From the NCBI GenBank assembly GCA_002428455.1, contig DIWL01000043.1, forward strand, positions 2,626 to 11,503: DNA of 8,878 nt. The letters are read 5' to 3'. The first letter of the stretch is position 1. Every line of letters starts with the position of its first letter. Positions 1-6,397 of this stretch are shown here, in pieces. The position numbers and the translations under genes are program-made. The notes beneath the pieces are model-generated. The model ran no database searches. It saw only the letters and a program-made list of their open reading frames with translations, and was not told where the DNA came from. This DNA comes from Anaerolineaceae bacterium UBA6107 (GTDB lineage: Bacteria > Chloroflexota > Anaerolineae > Anaerolineales > Anaerolineaceae).

Positions 1-989
1 CCATCTGGGTATCAGAGATCATGCTGCAGCAGACCCGGGTGGATACAGTAATCCCTTACTTTGAACGCTGGCTCCAACTGTTTCCGGATATTTCCTCCCT
101 CGCCGCAGCTTCCGAACAGGCGGTATTGAAAGCCTGGGAAGGGCTGGGTTATTATTCACGTGCCCGCGCCATGCACAGAACTGCCGGATTGCTGGTGGAG
201 AAGTTCAATGCCCGCCTGCCGGACGATCATGACGCATTAACCAGACTTCCCGGTATTGGCCCGTACACAGCTGCAGCCATCGCGTCCATCGCCTTCGGGC
301 GGCATCACGCGGTGGTGGACGGCAACGTGAAACGGGTCCTAGCCCGTTTGCTGCCGTATACGCAAGCGGTTAACACTCCACCAGGCGAGAAGGTTTTACG
401 TGAGATCGCGCACAGCCTGCTCCCAGCCAAAAACACTGGTGATTACAACCAGGCAATGATGGAACTTGGCGCGCTCATCTGCCTGCCGCGCAACCCCAGA
501 TGCGGCCAATGCCCGGTCTCATCCTTGTGCGCCGCTTACAGAGAAAACCGGCAGTCCGAACTACCCGTGATGAAAGAGAAAGCAGTCGTTCCCCACATCA
601 CGGTAACCGCCGGAGTCCTCAACCAGGATGGCAAAGTGCTGATCGCCAAGCGGCCTTCCAGCGGCTTGCTGGGCGGGATGTGGGAATTTCCGGGCGGAAA
701 AGTGGAAGCGGATGAAACGCATGCCCAGGCACTGACCCGTGAATTGCACGAGGAACTGGGCATCACTGCCACGGCCGGCGAACTGCTGGGTGAATATCAC
801 CATGCTTACACACATTTTCGTGTAACACTTTTTGCTTACCATGCCAGTGTTGTTTCCGGAGAGATCAAAGCGCTCCAGCCGAGTGAGCTGCAGTGGGTGC
901 AGATTTATGACCTGGAGACATACCCCATGGGTAAGATCGATCGCATGATCTCACGCGACCTGGTCAGGTTGGAGGGGAAAGATGGATGA
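1..989 (+). CDS. mutY: A/G-specific adenine glycosylase MutY with C-terminal Nudix domain (5' end cut by window)
   Basis: Base-excision repair enzyme that removes adenine mispaired with 8-oxoguanine. The frame is open from base 3 and reads IWVSEIMLQQTRVDTVIPYF. The ATG at 21 is therefore an internal Met, and the catalytic Glu of the family (the SE of SEIMLQQT) lies just before it at 15-17. Numbered from that Met: helix-hairpin-helix LPGIGPYTAAAI at about 76-87, catalytic Asp in VVDGNVKRVL (D100), and a 4Fe-4S loop C-X6-C-X2-C-X5-C (C154, C161, C164, C170). A Nudix domain spans about 190-320, with the GGMWEFPGGK strand and a full Nudix box at 226-248. In many MutY proteins this domain is degenerate and only recognises 8-oxoG; here all signature residues are present. 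The family FSH loop appears to correspond to YTH (263-265). The gene overlaps pcm by 8 bases. The beginning (probably 20-30 residues) lies outside the window. Confidence 0.96.
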   Translation, partial: IWVSEIMLQQTRVDTVIPYFERWLQLFPDISSLAAASEQAVLKAWEGLGYYSRARAMHRTAGLLVEKFNARLPDDHDALTRLPGIGPYTAAAIASIAFGRHHAVVDGNVKRVLARLLPYTQAVNTPPGEKVLREIAHSLLPAKNTGDYNQAMMELGALICLPRNPRCGQCPVSSLCAAYRENRQSELPVMKEKAVVPHITVTAGVLNQDGKVLIAKRPSSGLLGGMWEFPGGKVEADETHAQALTRELHEELGITATAGELLGEYHHAYTHFRVTLFAYHASVVSGEIKALQPSELQWVQIYDLETYPMGKIDRMISRDLVRLEGKDG

Positions 990-1638
990 GTATGAGATTC
1001 GACGTGAGAGGATGGTCACCGAACAGATCCAGCAGCGTGGTATCACCAGCGCTGCCGTCCTGCAAGCGATGCGCGCGGTACCCCGCCACCTTTTTGTTCC
1101 GCCGGAATTGAGAGAGAACGCTTATAGCGATTACCCGCTGCCCATCGGCTGCAGCCAGACCATCTCGCAGCCTTACATTGTCGCTTTCATGACCAGCCTG
1201 CTCAACCTCACCGGCATAGAAAAGGTGCTCGAGGTCGGTTGCGGTTCCGGTTACCAGGCAGCTGTGCTTTCCATGCTCGCGCGTGAGGTGCACACCACCG
1301 AGATCATCCCGCAGCTGGCTGCCCGGTCAGCGCAGACACTCCGTGAGCTTGGTTACGGGAATATCATCGTACACCAGAGCGATGGATCTCTCGGCTGGCC
1401 GCCTGCCGCCCCATATGATGCCATCCTGGTAACCGCCAGCGCGCCTAAGGTCCCCGCGCCCCTGCTGGAGCAACTCAATCCACATGGGAGCCTGGTGCTC
1501 CCCGTTGGAGGTAGAGGTACGCAGTGGCTGGAGCTCTGGCAGCAGGAGCACGGCGTCTGGCAATCCGAGGAAGTCATGCCGGTTGCCTTCGTACCCCTGC
1601 GCGGTGCGCAAGGCTGGGCAGACTGGGACGATCAATAA
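982..1638 (+). CDS. pcm: Protein-L-isoaspartate(D-aspartate) O-methyltransferase
   Basis: Cytoplasmic repair enzyme that uses S-adenosylmethionine to methylate the carboxyl of isoaspartyl residues in aged proteins, so that they can revert to normal Asp. The length of 218 residues is typical of bacterial Pcm. Visible motifs: the family-specific active-site stretch CSQTISQPYIVAFM (57-70), SAM motif I VLEVGCGSGYQ (82-92), acidic residue E107 ending the next strand, motif II-like PYDAILVTASAPKVPAPLLEQL (144-165, central residues DAILVTA), LVLPVG (171-176) and the C-terminal VPLRGAQGW (204-212). The ATG is preceded by a strong ribosome site GGAGGGG (971-977) inside the end of mutY. The 8-base overlap suggests co-transcription and perhaps translational coupling with mutY. 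It is convergent with the RNase J gene downstream, with 50 bases between stop codons. Identification is firm. Confidence 0.96.
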   Translation: MDEYEIRRERMVTEQIQQRGITSAAVLQAMRAVPRHLFVPPELRENAYSDYPLPIGCSQTISQPYIVAFMTSLLNLTGIEKVLEVGCGSGYQAAVLSMLAREVHTTEIIPQLAARSAQTLRELGYGNIIVHQSDGSLGWPPAAPYDAILVTASAPKVPAPLLEQLNPHGSLVLPVGGRGTQWLELWQQEHGVWQSEEVMPVAFVPLRGAQGWADWDDQ

Positions 1639-1670
1639 AAAACTCCCCCGGCGTAATGACATCGGGGGAG
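1634..1670 (-). terminator. Intrinsic terminator of the RNase J gene
   Basis: A perfect 8-bp stem pairs CTCCCCCG (1643-1650) with CGGGGGAG (1663-1670) around a 12-nt loop. Read on the minus strand, the stem is followed at once by six T (1642-1637) and then ATT, the classical Rho-independent form, 19 bases after the RNase J stop codon. The T tract overlaps the pcm stop codon on the other strand. Read on the plus strand the hairpin has no T tract, so it should terminate pcm transcripts only poorly. A smaller ATCGG/CCGAT hairpin (1675-1689) touches the RNase J stop codon. Confidence 0.88.
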
Positions 1671-1688
1671 GTAAATCGGAAAAACCGA

Positions 1689-3356
1689 TCAGTTTCTGTT
1701 GATGTTCACCAGTACCATTGGCCGGCGGCGGGTTTCGTTGAACAGGTAATTCGATACCAGCTGTTCCACATCCTTCTGCATGTGACCGTTCGCCCGTGAG
1801 GCAGTATCGGCCACGCGCTTGCCCAACTTGGCAAGCAGGTCTCCGCTTTCCGTGTGAGCGATGAAGCCGCGGGTAATGAATTCAGGATCGCGGCGGGGCT
1901 GGCCGGTGTTCTTGTCGATGTCGAGGTTCACGATCATGATCCCGTCTTCCGAGAGCACTTCACGATCACGCATGACCGCGGCGCTCACGTCTCCAACACC
2001 GGAGCCATCAACATACACATACGAGGCAGGTACTTTTTCCGCCAGGCGCATACGTTTGTTGTTGAACTCAACGCTTTGACCATTCAGGATAACGGCAATA
2101 TTTTCCTGTGGAATGCCGATCTCGGCCGCCAGGCGCGCGTGCTGCTTGAGCTGACGCAGCTCCCCATGAATGGGAATGAAGAATTTTGGCTGCGTGAGGT
2201 GCATGAGCAGCTTCATTTCCTCCTGGCTGGCATGCCCTGAGACATGCACCGGCGCGATTGCTTCATAGATCACATTCGCACCGCGTTCCAACAGCCGGTT
2301 GATGGTACGGTACACGTTCTCTTCATTGCCGGGGATTGGGCTCGAAGAAAGCACGATCGTGTCCCCGTCCTTCACATCAAATGACCGTTGTGTGCCGGTG
2401 GAAAGCCTCCCCAGGATGGAAGTTGGCTCTCCCTGGGATCCGGTGCACATAATGACCACTTCGCTGTCCTTCATGCGCAGGGCTTCTTCCAGGTTGATTA
2501 GCAACGCGTCCGGCAGATTGAGGTAACCCAACGAGCGTGCGATCCTGGCATTGTCCGTCATGCTTACGCCGGCGAAAGCCATTTTGCGGTTGTGATGCAG
2601 GGCAGCATTGCCAACCTGCTGCATGCGCGACACCAGTGAAGCAAAACTGGCGACGATAATGCGCCCTTTAGCTTCGCGGAAAACCTTATCAAACGCGTCA
2701 TCTATTACACGCTCTGATGGCGTCCAGCCTTTGCGCTCGGCATTGGTCGAGTCAGCCAGCAGCGCCAGCACACCGCGGCGCTGGAACTCTGCCAGCTTCG
2801 CGTAGTCTGTCGGCCAGTTGTCCACCGGGGTGTGATCAAATTTGTAATCACCGGTATGTACAACCAACCCGGCAGGAGTCTCGATGCCCAGCCCCACTCC
2901 ATCAGGAATGGAATGGCACACGTGGAAGAAATCCACGGTGAACGGCCCGATCTTGCGGGTGTCGCCAGCTTTCACTGTCTCCAGCTTTACCTTTGCGGCC
3001 ATGCCACTGCGCGCCAGTTTAACCTCCAGGAGCCCGCGGGTCAGCGGGGTGGCATAGATGGGCGCGTTGATCTCTTCCAGGATGTGCCGGATGGCACCGG
3101 TATGGTCTTCGTGTCCGTGCGTGATGATAATTCCCTTGACCTTATCACGGCGCTGGATGAGATAGGTGATGTCGGGAATGATGTAATCGATTCCGAGCAT
3201 ATCGTTTTCGGGGAACATCAGCCCGGTATCCACTACCAGTATCTGGTCGGCGTATTCGTACACCATCATGTTGGCGCCTACTTCGCCCAGACCGCCCAGG
3301 GGGATGATCTTCAAAGTCTCCCCGCGCGAATTTATTCTATTTTCATGTTTTTTCAT
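1689..3356 (-). CDS. rnj: Ribonuclease J
   Basis: Metallo-beta-lactamase/beta-CASP ribonuclease with endonuclease and 5'-3' exonuclease activity in mRNA decay and rRNA maturation, cytoplasmic and usually dimeric or tetrameric. The 555 residues match the family length. Seen in order: GGLGEVGANM near the N terminus (21-30), the zinc motif HGHEDH (80-85), further metal ligands H148 (CHSIPD) and D170 (HTGDYKFD), the beta-CASP region with CTGSQGEP (304-311), SSSPIPGNE (337-345), HVSGHAS (371-377) and PIHGE (395-399), then the C-terminal domain typical of RNase J. The ATG at 3356 is the best start; a purine-rich AAAGG lies 12 bases upstream (3370-3374), a long spacing, and the next Met is residue 30, inside the conserved core. 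It is a single-gene unit with its own terminator and a long AT-rich upstream region. J1 and J2 cannot be distinguished; a lone copy would act as the sole RNase J. Confidence 0.97.
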   Translation of the reverse strand: MKKHENRINSRGETLKIIPLGGLGEVGANMMVYEYADQILVVDTGLMFPENDMLGIDYIIPDITYLIQRRDKVKGIIITHGHEDHTGAIRHILEEINAPIYATPLTRGLLEVKLARSGMAAKVKLETVKAGDTRKIGPFTVDFFHVCHSIPDGVGLGIETPAGLVVHTGDYKFDHTPVDNWPTDYAKLAEFQRRGVLALLADSTNAERKGWTPSERVIDDAFDKVFREAKGRIIVASFASLVSRMQQVGNAALHHNRKMAFAGVSMTDNARIARSLGYLNLPDALLINLEEALRMKDSEVVIMCTGSQGEPTSILGRLSTGTQRSFDVKDGDTIVLSSSPIPGNEENVYRTINRLLERGANVIYEAIAPVHVSGHASQEEMKLLMHLTQPKFFIPIHGELRQLKQHARLAAEIGIPQENIAVILNGQSVEFNNKRMRLAEKVPASYVYVDGSGVGDVSAAVMRDREVLSEDGIMIVNLDIDKNTGQPRRDPEFITRGFIAHTESGDLLAKLGKRVADTASRANGHMQKDVEQLVSNYLFNETRRRPMVLVNINRN

Positions 3357-3521
3357 TGTTTGTTACTTACCTTTCGTATTTAACTTATGGAACTGTCTTG
3401 ATTTAACCGCATCGAAAGGTCTACCCTAAAGATTGCGGATGAGTTTGTTAAAAACAAATCCCGGCATTATGGAAATAGCCAGGGTTTGTGAGGATTCTTT
3501 TCTTTTGTCAGTACACTGCAT

Positions 3522-3537
3522 CTCTGATTGCTCAGAG
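3522..3537 (-). other. Leader hairpin with GNRA tetraloop upstream of RNase J
   Basis: On the minus (RNase J sense) strand the sequence reads CTCTGA-GCAA-TCAGAG: a perfect 6-bp stem capped by GCAA, a GNRA-type tetraloop. GNRA loops stabilise RNA hairpins, so the element makes more sense as RNA on this strand than as a DNA operator. It would lie in the untranslated leader if transcription begins at the TATAAT box at 3622-3627, about 165 bases before the start codon. Its role is unknown; folding or RNase J autoregulation is only an inference. Confidence 0.45.
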
Positions 3538-3621
3538 TAAAAGTTCAATACTTGTACAAAAAATTGTTTCAACCTGCTGCAAACCTGCAATTTGATAATG
3601 AACAATTCCAATAACCCAGTT

Positions 3622-3627
3622 ATTATA
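3622..3627 (-). promoter_or_regulatory. Candidate -10 box for the RNase J gene
   Basis: The minus strand carries a perfect TATAAT here, preceded by GGGG. No good -35 hexamer is seen at 16-18 bases (best GGTTAA at 3649-3644), and a TTGGACA element is too close (8 bases). If used, it gives a leader of about 260 bases before the RNase J ATG. In an AT-rich gap a chance hexamer is possible, so confidence is low. Confidence 0.28.
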
Positions 3628-3749
3628 CCCCATTTTGTCCAATTTAACCGGATTACTTTCTGGAATTTTACCAATTTATCTTAAAGCAAGGTAATTTTCA
3701 ATGGTTTTATGTACAAATGGATAGATACCCAAATCGATGTGGAGGACTT

Positions 3750-4601
3750 ATGCTGATCAATACCCCCAAGAACAAACGTCTTTTCCTGGCAATACTGGCT
3801 GTGGTAGTGGGAGTCTTCATGGTTGCCGTGGCTCCCTTTCTGATCCAGACCTCGCTGGATAGAGTTATGCAAGCCCTGGTTAAAGTTTCGGCACAAAAAC
3901 CGGCCTACGCCAGCGGGATCCCCGTTTTCTCGGTCCTTTACCCGCTATACCGTGGAATCATCTTTGTCAGCGGTATCACATTGATTGTGATTGCCCGCTC
4001 CATCTACCAGGGCAAAGAATGGACCTTCCCGGTGGGATTGCTGGCTTCTGCGTTCCCGGCTTCAGGTGGTATGTTTATGATGCTGCCCTACGTCAGCTTT
4101 GTGGACGGTCTGCCCCTGCCAATGCTCGTTTCCGTAACCGGTCTGCTTTTCTTCTTCTGCTTCATTCTATTGCGCAAGGTGGAAAAACTGCAAAAACTGG
4201 CTCAATTCCTCACGCTTACCTTTTGCGGGATCATGACTGCGCACGCCTTCGTTATCGGCGTGGGTGGAATTCGCCAGACGCTCACACGCCCTGAAAAACC
4301 GCTTTACAGTGGTCTCGAAGGCTGGGTGCTCGCCTGGTCAAGCCCGATCCAATTCATCAGCGTGATCCTGTTATTCTTTGCGATCTACAAGATCGCTGCT
4401 CGCAAAGTTGAGGGCTGGTGGATGGCGTTGGTGGCGGCTGTCTCGCTCGTGGCCATCAACATCCCCACCCAGATCATCCGCACCACCATGACTGCTGCCA
4501 CTTCGGTAGATTATGTGATCGGTGCTGGGTTGAGCCTCGTCCTGCTGGTTATTCTGTTGATCCCCAGGTTCAAGGATGCCCTCTTCACAGTTGAATCCTG
4601 A
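3750..4601 (+). CDS. Multi-pass membrane protein of unknown function
   Basis: I do not recognise this protein. From the ATG at 3750 it has 283 residues, strongly hydrophobic, with about eight predicted membrane segments near 11-33, 62-83, 92-114, 122-141, 151-174, 193-213, 222-240 and 253-272. The first is preceded by a basic N terminus (KNKR), which fits an inside start. A loop between segments 1 and 2 (34-61) and a loop at 175-192 (RQTLTRPEKPLYSGLEG) are the main soluble parts. No enzyme or transporter motif is evident, and there is no cleavable signal peptide. This start is chosen because GGAGG (3741-3745) sits four bases before it; the frame stays open back to an ATG at 3717, which lacks a ribosome site and adds 11 non-hydrophobic residues. 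It stands alone, divergent from RNase J and convergent with dnaA, so context gives no functional clue. Confidence 0.85.
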   Translation: MLINTPKNKRLFLAILAVVVGVFMVAVAPFLIQTSLDRVMQALVKVSAQKPAYASGIPVFSVLYPLYRGIIFVSGITLIVIARSIYQGKEWTFPVGLLASAFPASGGMFMMLPYVSFVDGLPLPMLVSVTGLLFFFCFILLRKVEKLQKLAQFLTLTFCGIMTAHAFVIGVGGIRQTLTRPEKPLYSGLEGWVLAWSSPIQFISVILLFFAIYKIAARKVEGWWMALVAAVSLVAINIPTQIIRTTMTAATSVDYVIGAGLSLVLLVILLIPRFKDALFTVES

Positions 4602-4615
4602 CCACAGAATAAAGT

Positions 4616-4650
4616 AAATCGCCTGTTTTGAAGATCAGGCGATTTGTTTT
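4616..4650. terminator. Shared bidirectional terminator built into the 3' end of dnaA
   Basis: A perfect 10-bp stem pairs AAATCGCCTG (4616-4625) with CAGGCGATTT (4636-4645) around a 10-nt loop. On the plus strand the stem ends in TTT and is followed by GTTTT, a good terminator 14 bases after the membrane-protein stop codon. On the minus strand it is followed by ACTTTATT, a weaker but usable U-rich tail for dnaA. One arm (4636-4645) lies within the last codons of dnaA (Gln-Ile-Ala-stop), so coding sequence doubles as terminator. Confidence 0.85.
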
Positions 4651-5981
4651 CCGTAGAGTCTTTCGCGGATCTGCAGCACCTGGCGCCGCAGCCGGTCATC
4701 CCTTTCGATCATATCCGCCACTTTTTCACAGGCGTACATCACGGTCGTGTGATCACGCCCCCCCATCGCCTCCCCGATCTGCGGCAGCGATACATTGGCT
4801 TCCTGCCTGAGCAGGTACATCACCACCTGGCGGGGCAGGGCAGCTTCCCGGCTGCGGTCACGCCCCATCAGTTTTTCCGGCGTGATGCCAAAAGAGGTCG
4901 CGACCACATCCACCACGTGGGCTGGTTCAAACGAGTTGCGCTGCGGCAGCAGGTCAGTTAATGCCACATTGACCAGGTCTTCGGTAAGCGGTTTACCGCG
5001 TAGGTCAGCGTAAGCCACCACGCGTGTTAGCGCGCCTTCCAGCTCGCGGATATTGGATTGGAACTGGCGAGCGATCATCTCCAGGATGGCTGGCGGTACA
5101 ATATGCCTGGAGCGCTCAGCCTTTGTGCGCAGGATGGCGATGCGGGTTTCAAGATCCGGTGGTTGGATGTCAGCCGTGAGTCCCCACTCAAAGCGCGAAC
5201 GCAGACGTTCTTCCAGTGTGTTCATGGCTTTTGGTGGACGGTCGGAGGAGATCACGATCTGCTTGTCCTGGCCGTGCAGGGTGTTGAAGGTGTGGAAGAA
5301 TTCCTCCTGGGTGGATTCCTTGCCGGCAATAAACTGGATATCATCCACCAGCAGCACATCGCACCGGCGGTAGCGATCGCGGAATGCCTGCGTGGTGTGA
5401 GTCCGTATCGCGTTGATCAGATCATTGGTGAATTCTTCGGAAGAAACGTACAGAACCTGCTGCCCTTGTGCCCGGGAATAGTTGCCAATGGCATGCAGCA
5501 GGTGTGTCTTGCCCAGTCCCACCCCACCGTATAGGAAAAGCGGGTTATAAGCCTGTGCCGGGTTTTCCGCCACTGCCAGGCAGGCGGCGTGTGCCAGCCG
5601 GTTGGAGGAACCCACGACAAAATTATCAAAGCTGTAACGGTGATTGATGACGACAGGAGGATCCGGTTCCAATCGTGGAACATCAAGCGGTAATGTTTCG
5701 GCAGCCGGTTCGCGAACGGCCTTGTTTTCATAATCCTTGTGCCAGACGATGAATTCTACTTTTTGCGGTGATTCCATCAAACCCGTGAGGATATTGTTTA
5801 CCGTACCAGTCAGGCGGGATTTCAGCCAGTCGCAGGCATAAGCGTTGGGAACACCAACCGTGAACTGGTTATCCTTGTAACTGACCAGTTCAGCGGGCTG
5901 CACCCAGGTATCAAAAGATGCCCGGGACATGTCCATTTGTAGTTGTCCAACTGCTGCCTGCCAGGCATTCTGATATTCCAT
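4635..5981 (-). CDS. dnaA: Chromosomal replication initiator protein DnaA
   Basis: AAA+ ATPase that binds DnaA boxes at oriC, opens the duplex and recruits the helicase. From the ATG at 5981 it has 448 residues, normal for the family. Domain I (about 1-82) includes SFDTWVQP. A short linker (domain II, about 83-112) follows. Domain III has Walker A GGVGLGKT (152-159), Walker B VLLVDDIQF (209-217), sensor I SSDRPP (245-250), box VII LRSRF with the probable arginine finger (260-264) and sensor II NIRELEGAL (310-318). Domain IV has the basic loop and PRQ (383-385) and the DNA-binding signature GGRDHTTVMYA (407-417 region). D375 occupies a usually basic position of the loop, but the Arg aligned with E. 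coli R399 (R376) is kept. The start is set by AGGAGG (5988-5993) six bases upstream; an ATG at 6032 would add 17 unlike residues encoded in leader hairpins. dnaN and recF are not adjacent in this window. Confidence 0.98.
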   Translation of the reverse strand: MEYQNAWQAAVGQLQMDMSRASFDTWVQPAELVSYKDNQFTVGVPNAYACDWLKSRLTGTVNNILTGLMESPQKVEFIVWHKDYENKAVREPAAETLPLDVPRLEPDPPVVINHRYSFDNFVVGSSNRLAHAACLAVAENPAQAYNPLFLYGGVGLGKTHLLHAIGNYSRAQGQQVLYVSSEEFTNDLINAIRTHTTQAFRDRYRRCDVLLVDDIQFIAGKESTQEEFFHTFNTLHGQDKQIVISSDRPPKAMNTLEERLRSRFEWGLTADIQPPDLETRIAILRTKAERSRHIVPPAILEMIARQFQSNIRELEGALTRVVAYADLRGKPLTEDLVNVALTDLLPQRNSFEPAHVVDVVATSFGITPEKLMGRDRSREAALPRQVVMYLLRQEANVSLPQIGEAMGGRDHTTVMYACEKVADMIERDDRLRRQVLQIRERLYGKQIA

Positions 5982-6015
5982 CTTGCTCCTCCTGCAAGGT
6001 GCACGCGCGTAGACA

Positions 6016-6118
6016 GGGTATGGAGTACCCACCTTTCCGGTTTACTCCGGAGCGGAGAGAACAAAAATAATTCACCTGGGATGTTGCTTAGGCTTGCCCG
6101 AAGCTGCGATTAGCTTCG
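6016..6118 (-). promoter_or_regulatory. Structured 5' leader of dnaA with three hairpins
   Basis: Three perfect hairpins lie in the predicted dnaA leader, given on the plus strand: CGAAGCT/AGCTTCG with a 6-nt loop (6099-6118, 7 bp), CTCCG/CGGAG with a 3-nt loop (6045-6057, 5 bp) and GGGTA/TACCC with a 5-nt loop (6016-6030, 5 bp). On the dnaA sense strand the last loop reads CTCCA, whose CUCC is complementary to GGAG in the dnaA Shine-Dalgarno sequence 23-28 bases downstream. This could modulate translation, but the pairing is short and the idea is an inference. Confidence 0.45.
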
Positions 6119-6135
6119 TCCGAACGCGTACAAGC

Positions 6136-6164
6136 ATTCTAACAGAAAGGAGCAGGGCAAACAA
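6136..6164 (-). promoter_or_regulatory. Sigma-70-type promoter of dnaA
   Basis: On the minus strand an extended -10 TGT-TAGAAT (hexamer 6141-6136, matching TATAAT at five of six) is separated by exactly 17 bases from TTGTTT (6164-6159), which keeps the important TTG of the -35 consensus. Transcription would start near 6129, giving a dnaA leader of about 148 bases. Strand, spacing and position relative to dnaA all agree, making this the best promoter in the window. Confidence 0.6.
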
Positions 6165-6198
6165 GTCGAATACCCTACGCTAACCTAAAAGTTTTACA

Positions 6199-6224
6199 AT
6201 CTTTAAGAATTGCTATCTTAAGAA
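6199..6224. repeat. Two near-identical palindromic boxes upstream of the dnaA promoter
   Basis: ATCTTTAAGAA (6199-6209) and ATCTTAAGAA (6215-6224) are near-copies, 16 bases start to start, differing by one T. The second contains the perfect palindrome TCTTAAGA. They lie 35-60 bases upstream of the dnaA -35 element, a place where activator or repressor sites are common. In AT-rich DNA chance is a real alternative. Confidence 0.35.
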
Positions 6225-6357
6225 AAGCGGGGAATCGGCAGGAAGCCCTCTTTTTGTTCCGATTATTTTAATCCCAACTAGTGCATTACAGGTCATAACC
6301 ATACCCCCACATATAGTGGTTTTTCGTATAGATGGTCACGTAACACTCCATGTGGCG

Positions 6358-6397
6358 GTATATTATAAAATTTCAAGGCATGCCTTTTGTATATTAT
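6358..6397. repeat. Palindrome flanked by exact 9-base direct repeats
   Basis: The perfect 12-base palindrome AAGGCATGCCTT (6375-6386) is flanked by two exact copies of GTATATTAT (6358-6366 and 6389-6397), 31 bases apart, close to three helical turns. The left repeat contains a minus-strand TATAAT (6367-6362), so the palindrome would cover the spacer of a possible distal dnaA promoter lacking a good -35. The arrangement looks like an operator, but no regulator gene is nearby. Confidence 0.45.

Larger units (their letters stand above)
3357..3749. other. Gene-free AT-rich region between divergent RNase J and membrane-protein genes
   Basis: About 390 bases with no convincing gene. A minus-strand open frame of 82 codons (3426-3674) has no family likeness and looks like chance. 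The stretch should hold the promoters of both divergent genes and the RNase J leader. Visible structure: a hairpin with GNRA loop at 3522-3537, a 6-bp TTTGTT/AACAAA hairpin (3444-3458), a TTGTACAA palindrome (3552-3559), a repeat of AACCTGC at 3571-3577 and 3582-3588 (11-base period, one helical turn), and a minus-strand TATAAT at 3622-3627. No convincing plus-strand promoter for the membrane-protein gene was found. Confidence 0.6.

Noticed and set aside
21..23. ATG at 21 as the true start of mutY
   Set aside because: The frame is open to the window edge and the codons before it spell IWVSEI, including the conserved catalytic Glu, so the gene begins outside the window.
2832..3383. Plus-strand open frame of 183 codons
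   Set aside because: It is antisense to the conserved metal-binding domain of RNase J; its composition reflects the opposite strand.
3426..3674. Minus-strand open frame of 82 codons upstream of RNase J
   Set aside because: No family likeness and no Shine-Dalgarno sequence noticed; it runs through the candidate promoter and leader hairpins.
3717..3749. Membrane protein starting at the ATG at 3717
   Set aside because: No ribosome site precedes it, while GGAGG lies right before the ATG at 3750.
5982..6032. Longer dnaA starting at the ATG at 6032
   Set aside because: The added 17 residues are unlike DnaA, are encoded in leader hairpin sequence, and the strong AGGAGG sits before the ATG at 5981.
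6307..6324. CCAC-ATATA-GTGG followed by TTTTT as a plus-strand terminator
   Set aside because: The stem is only four base pairs and no plus-strand gene ends nearby.
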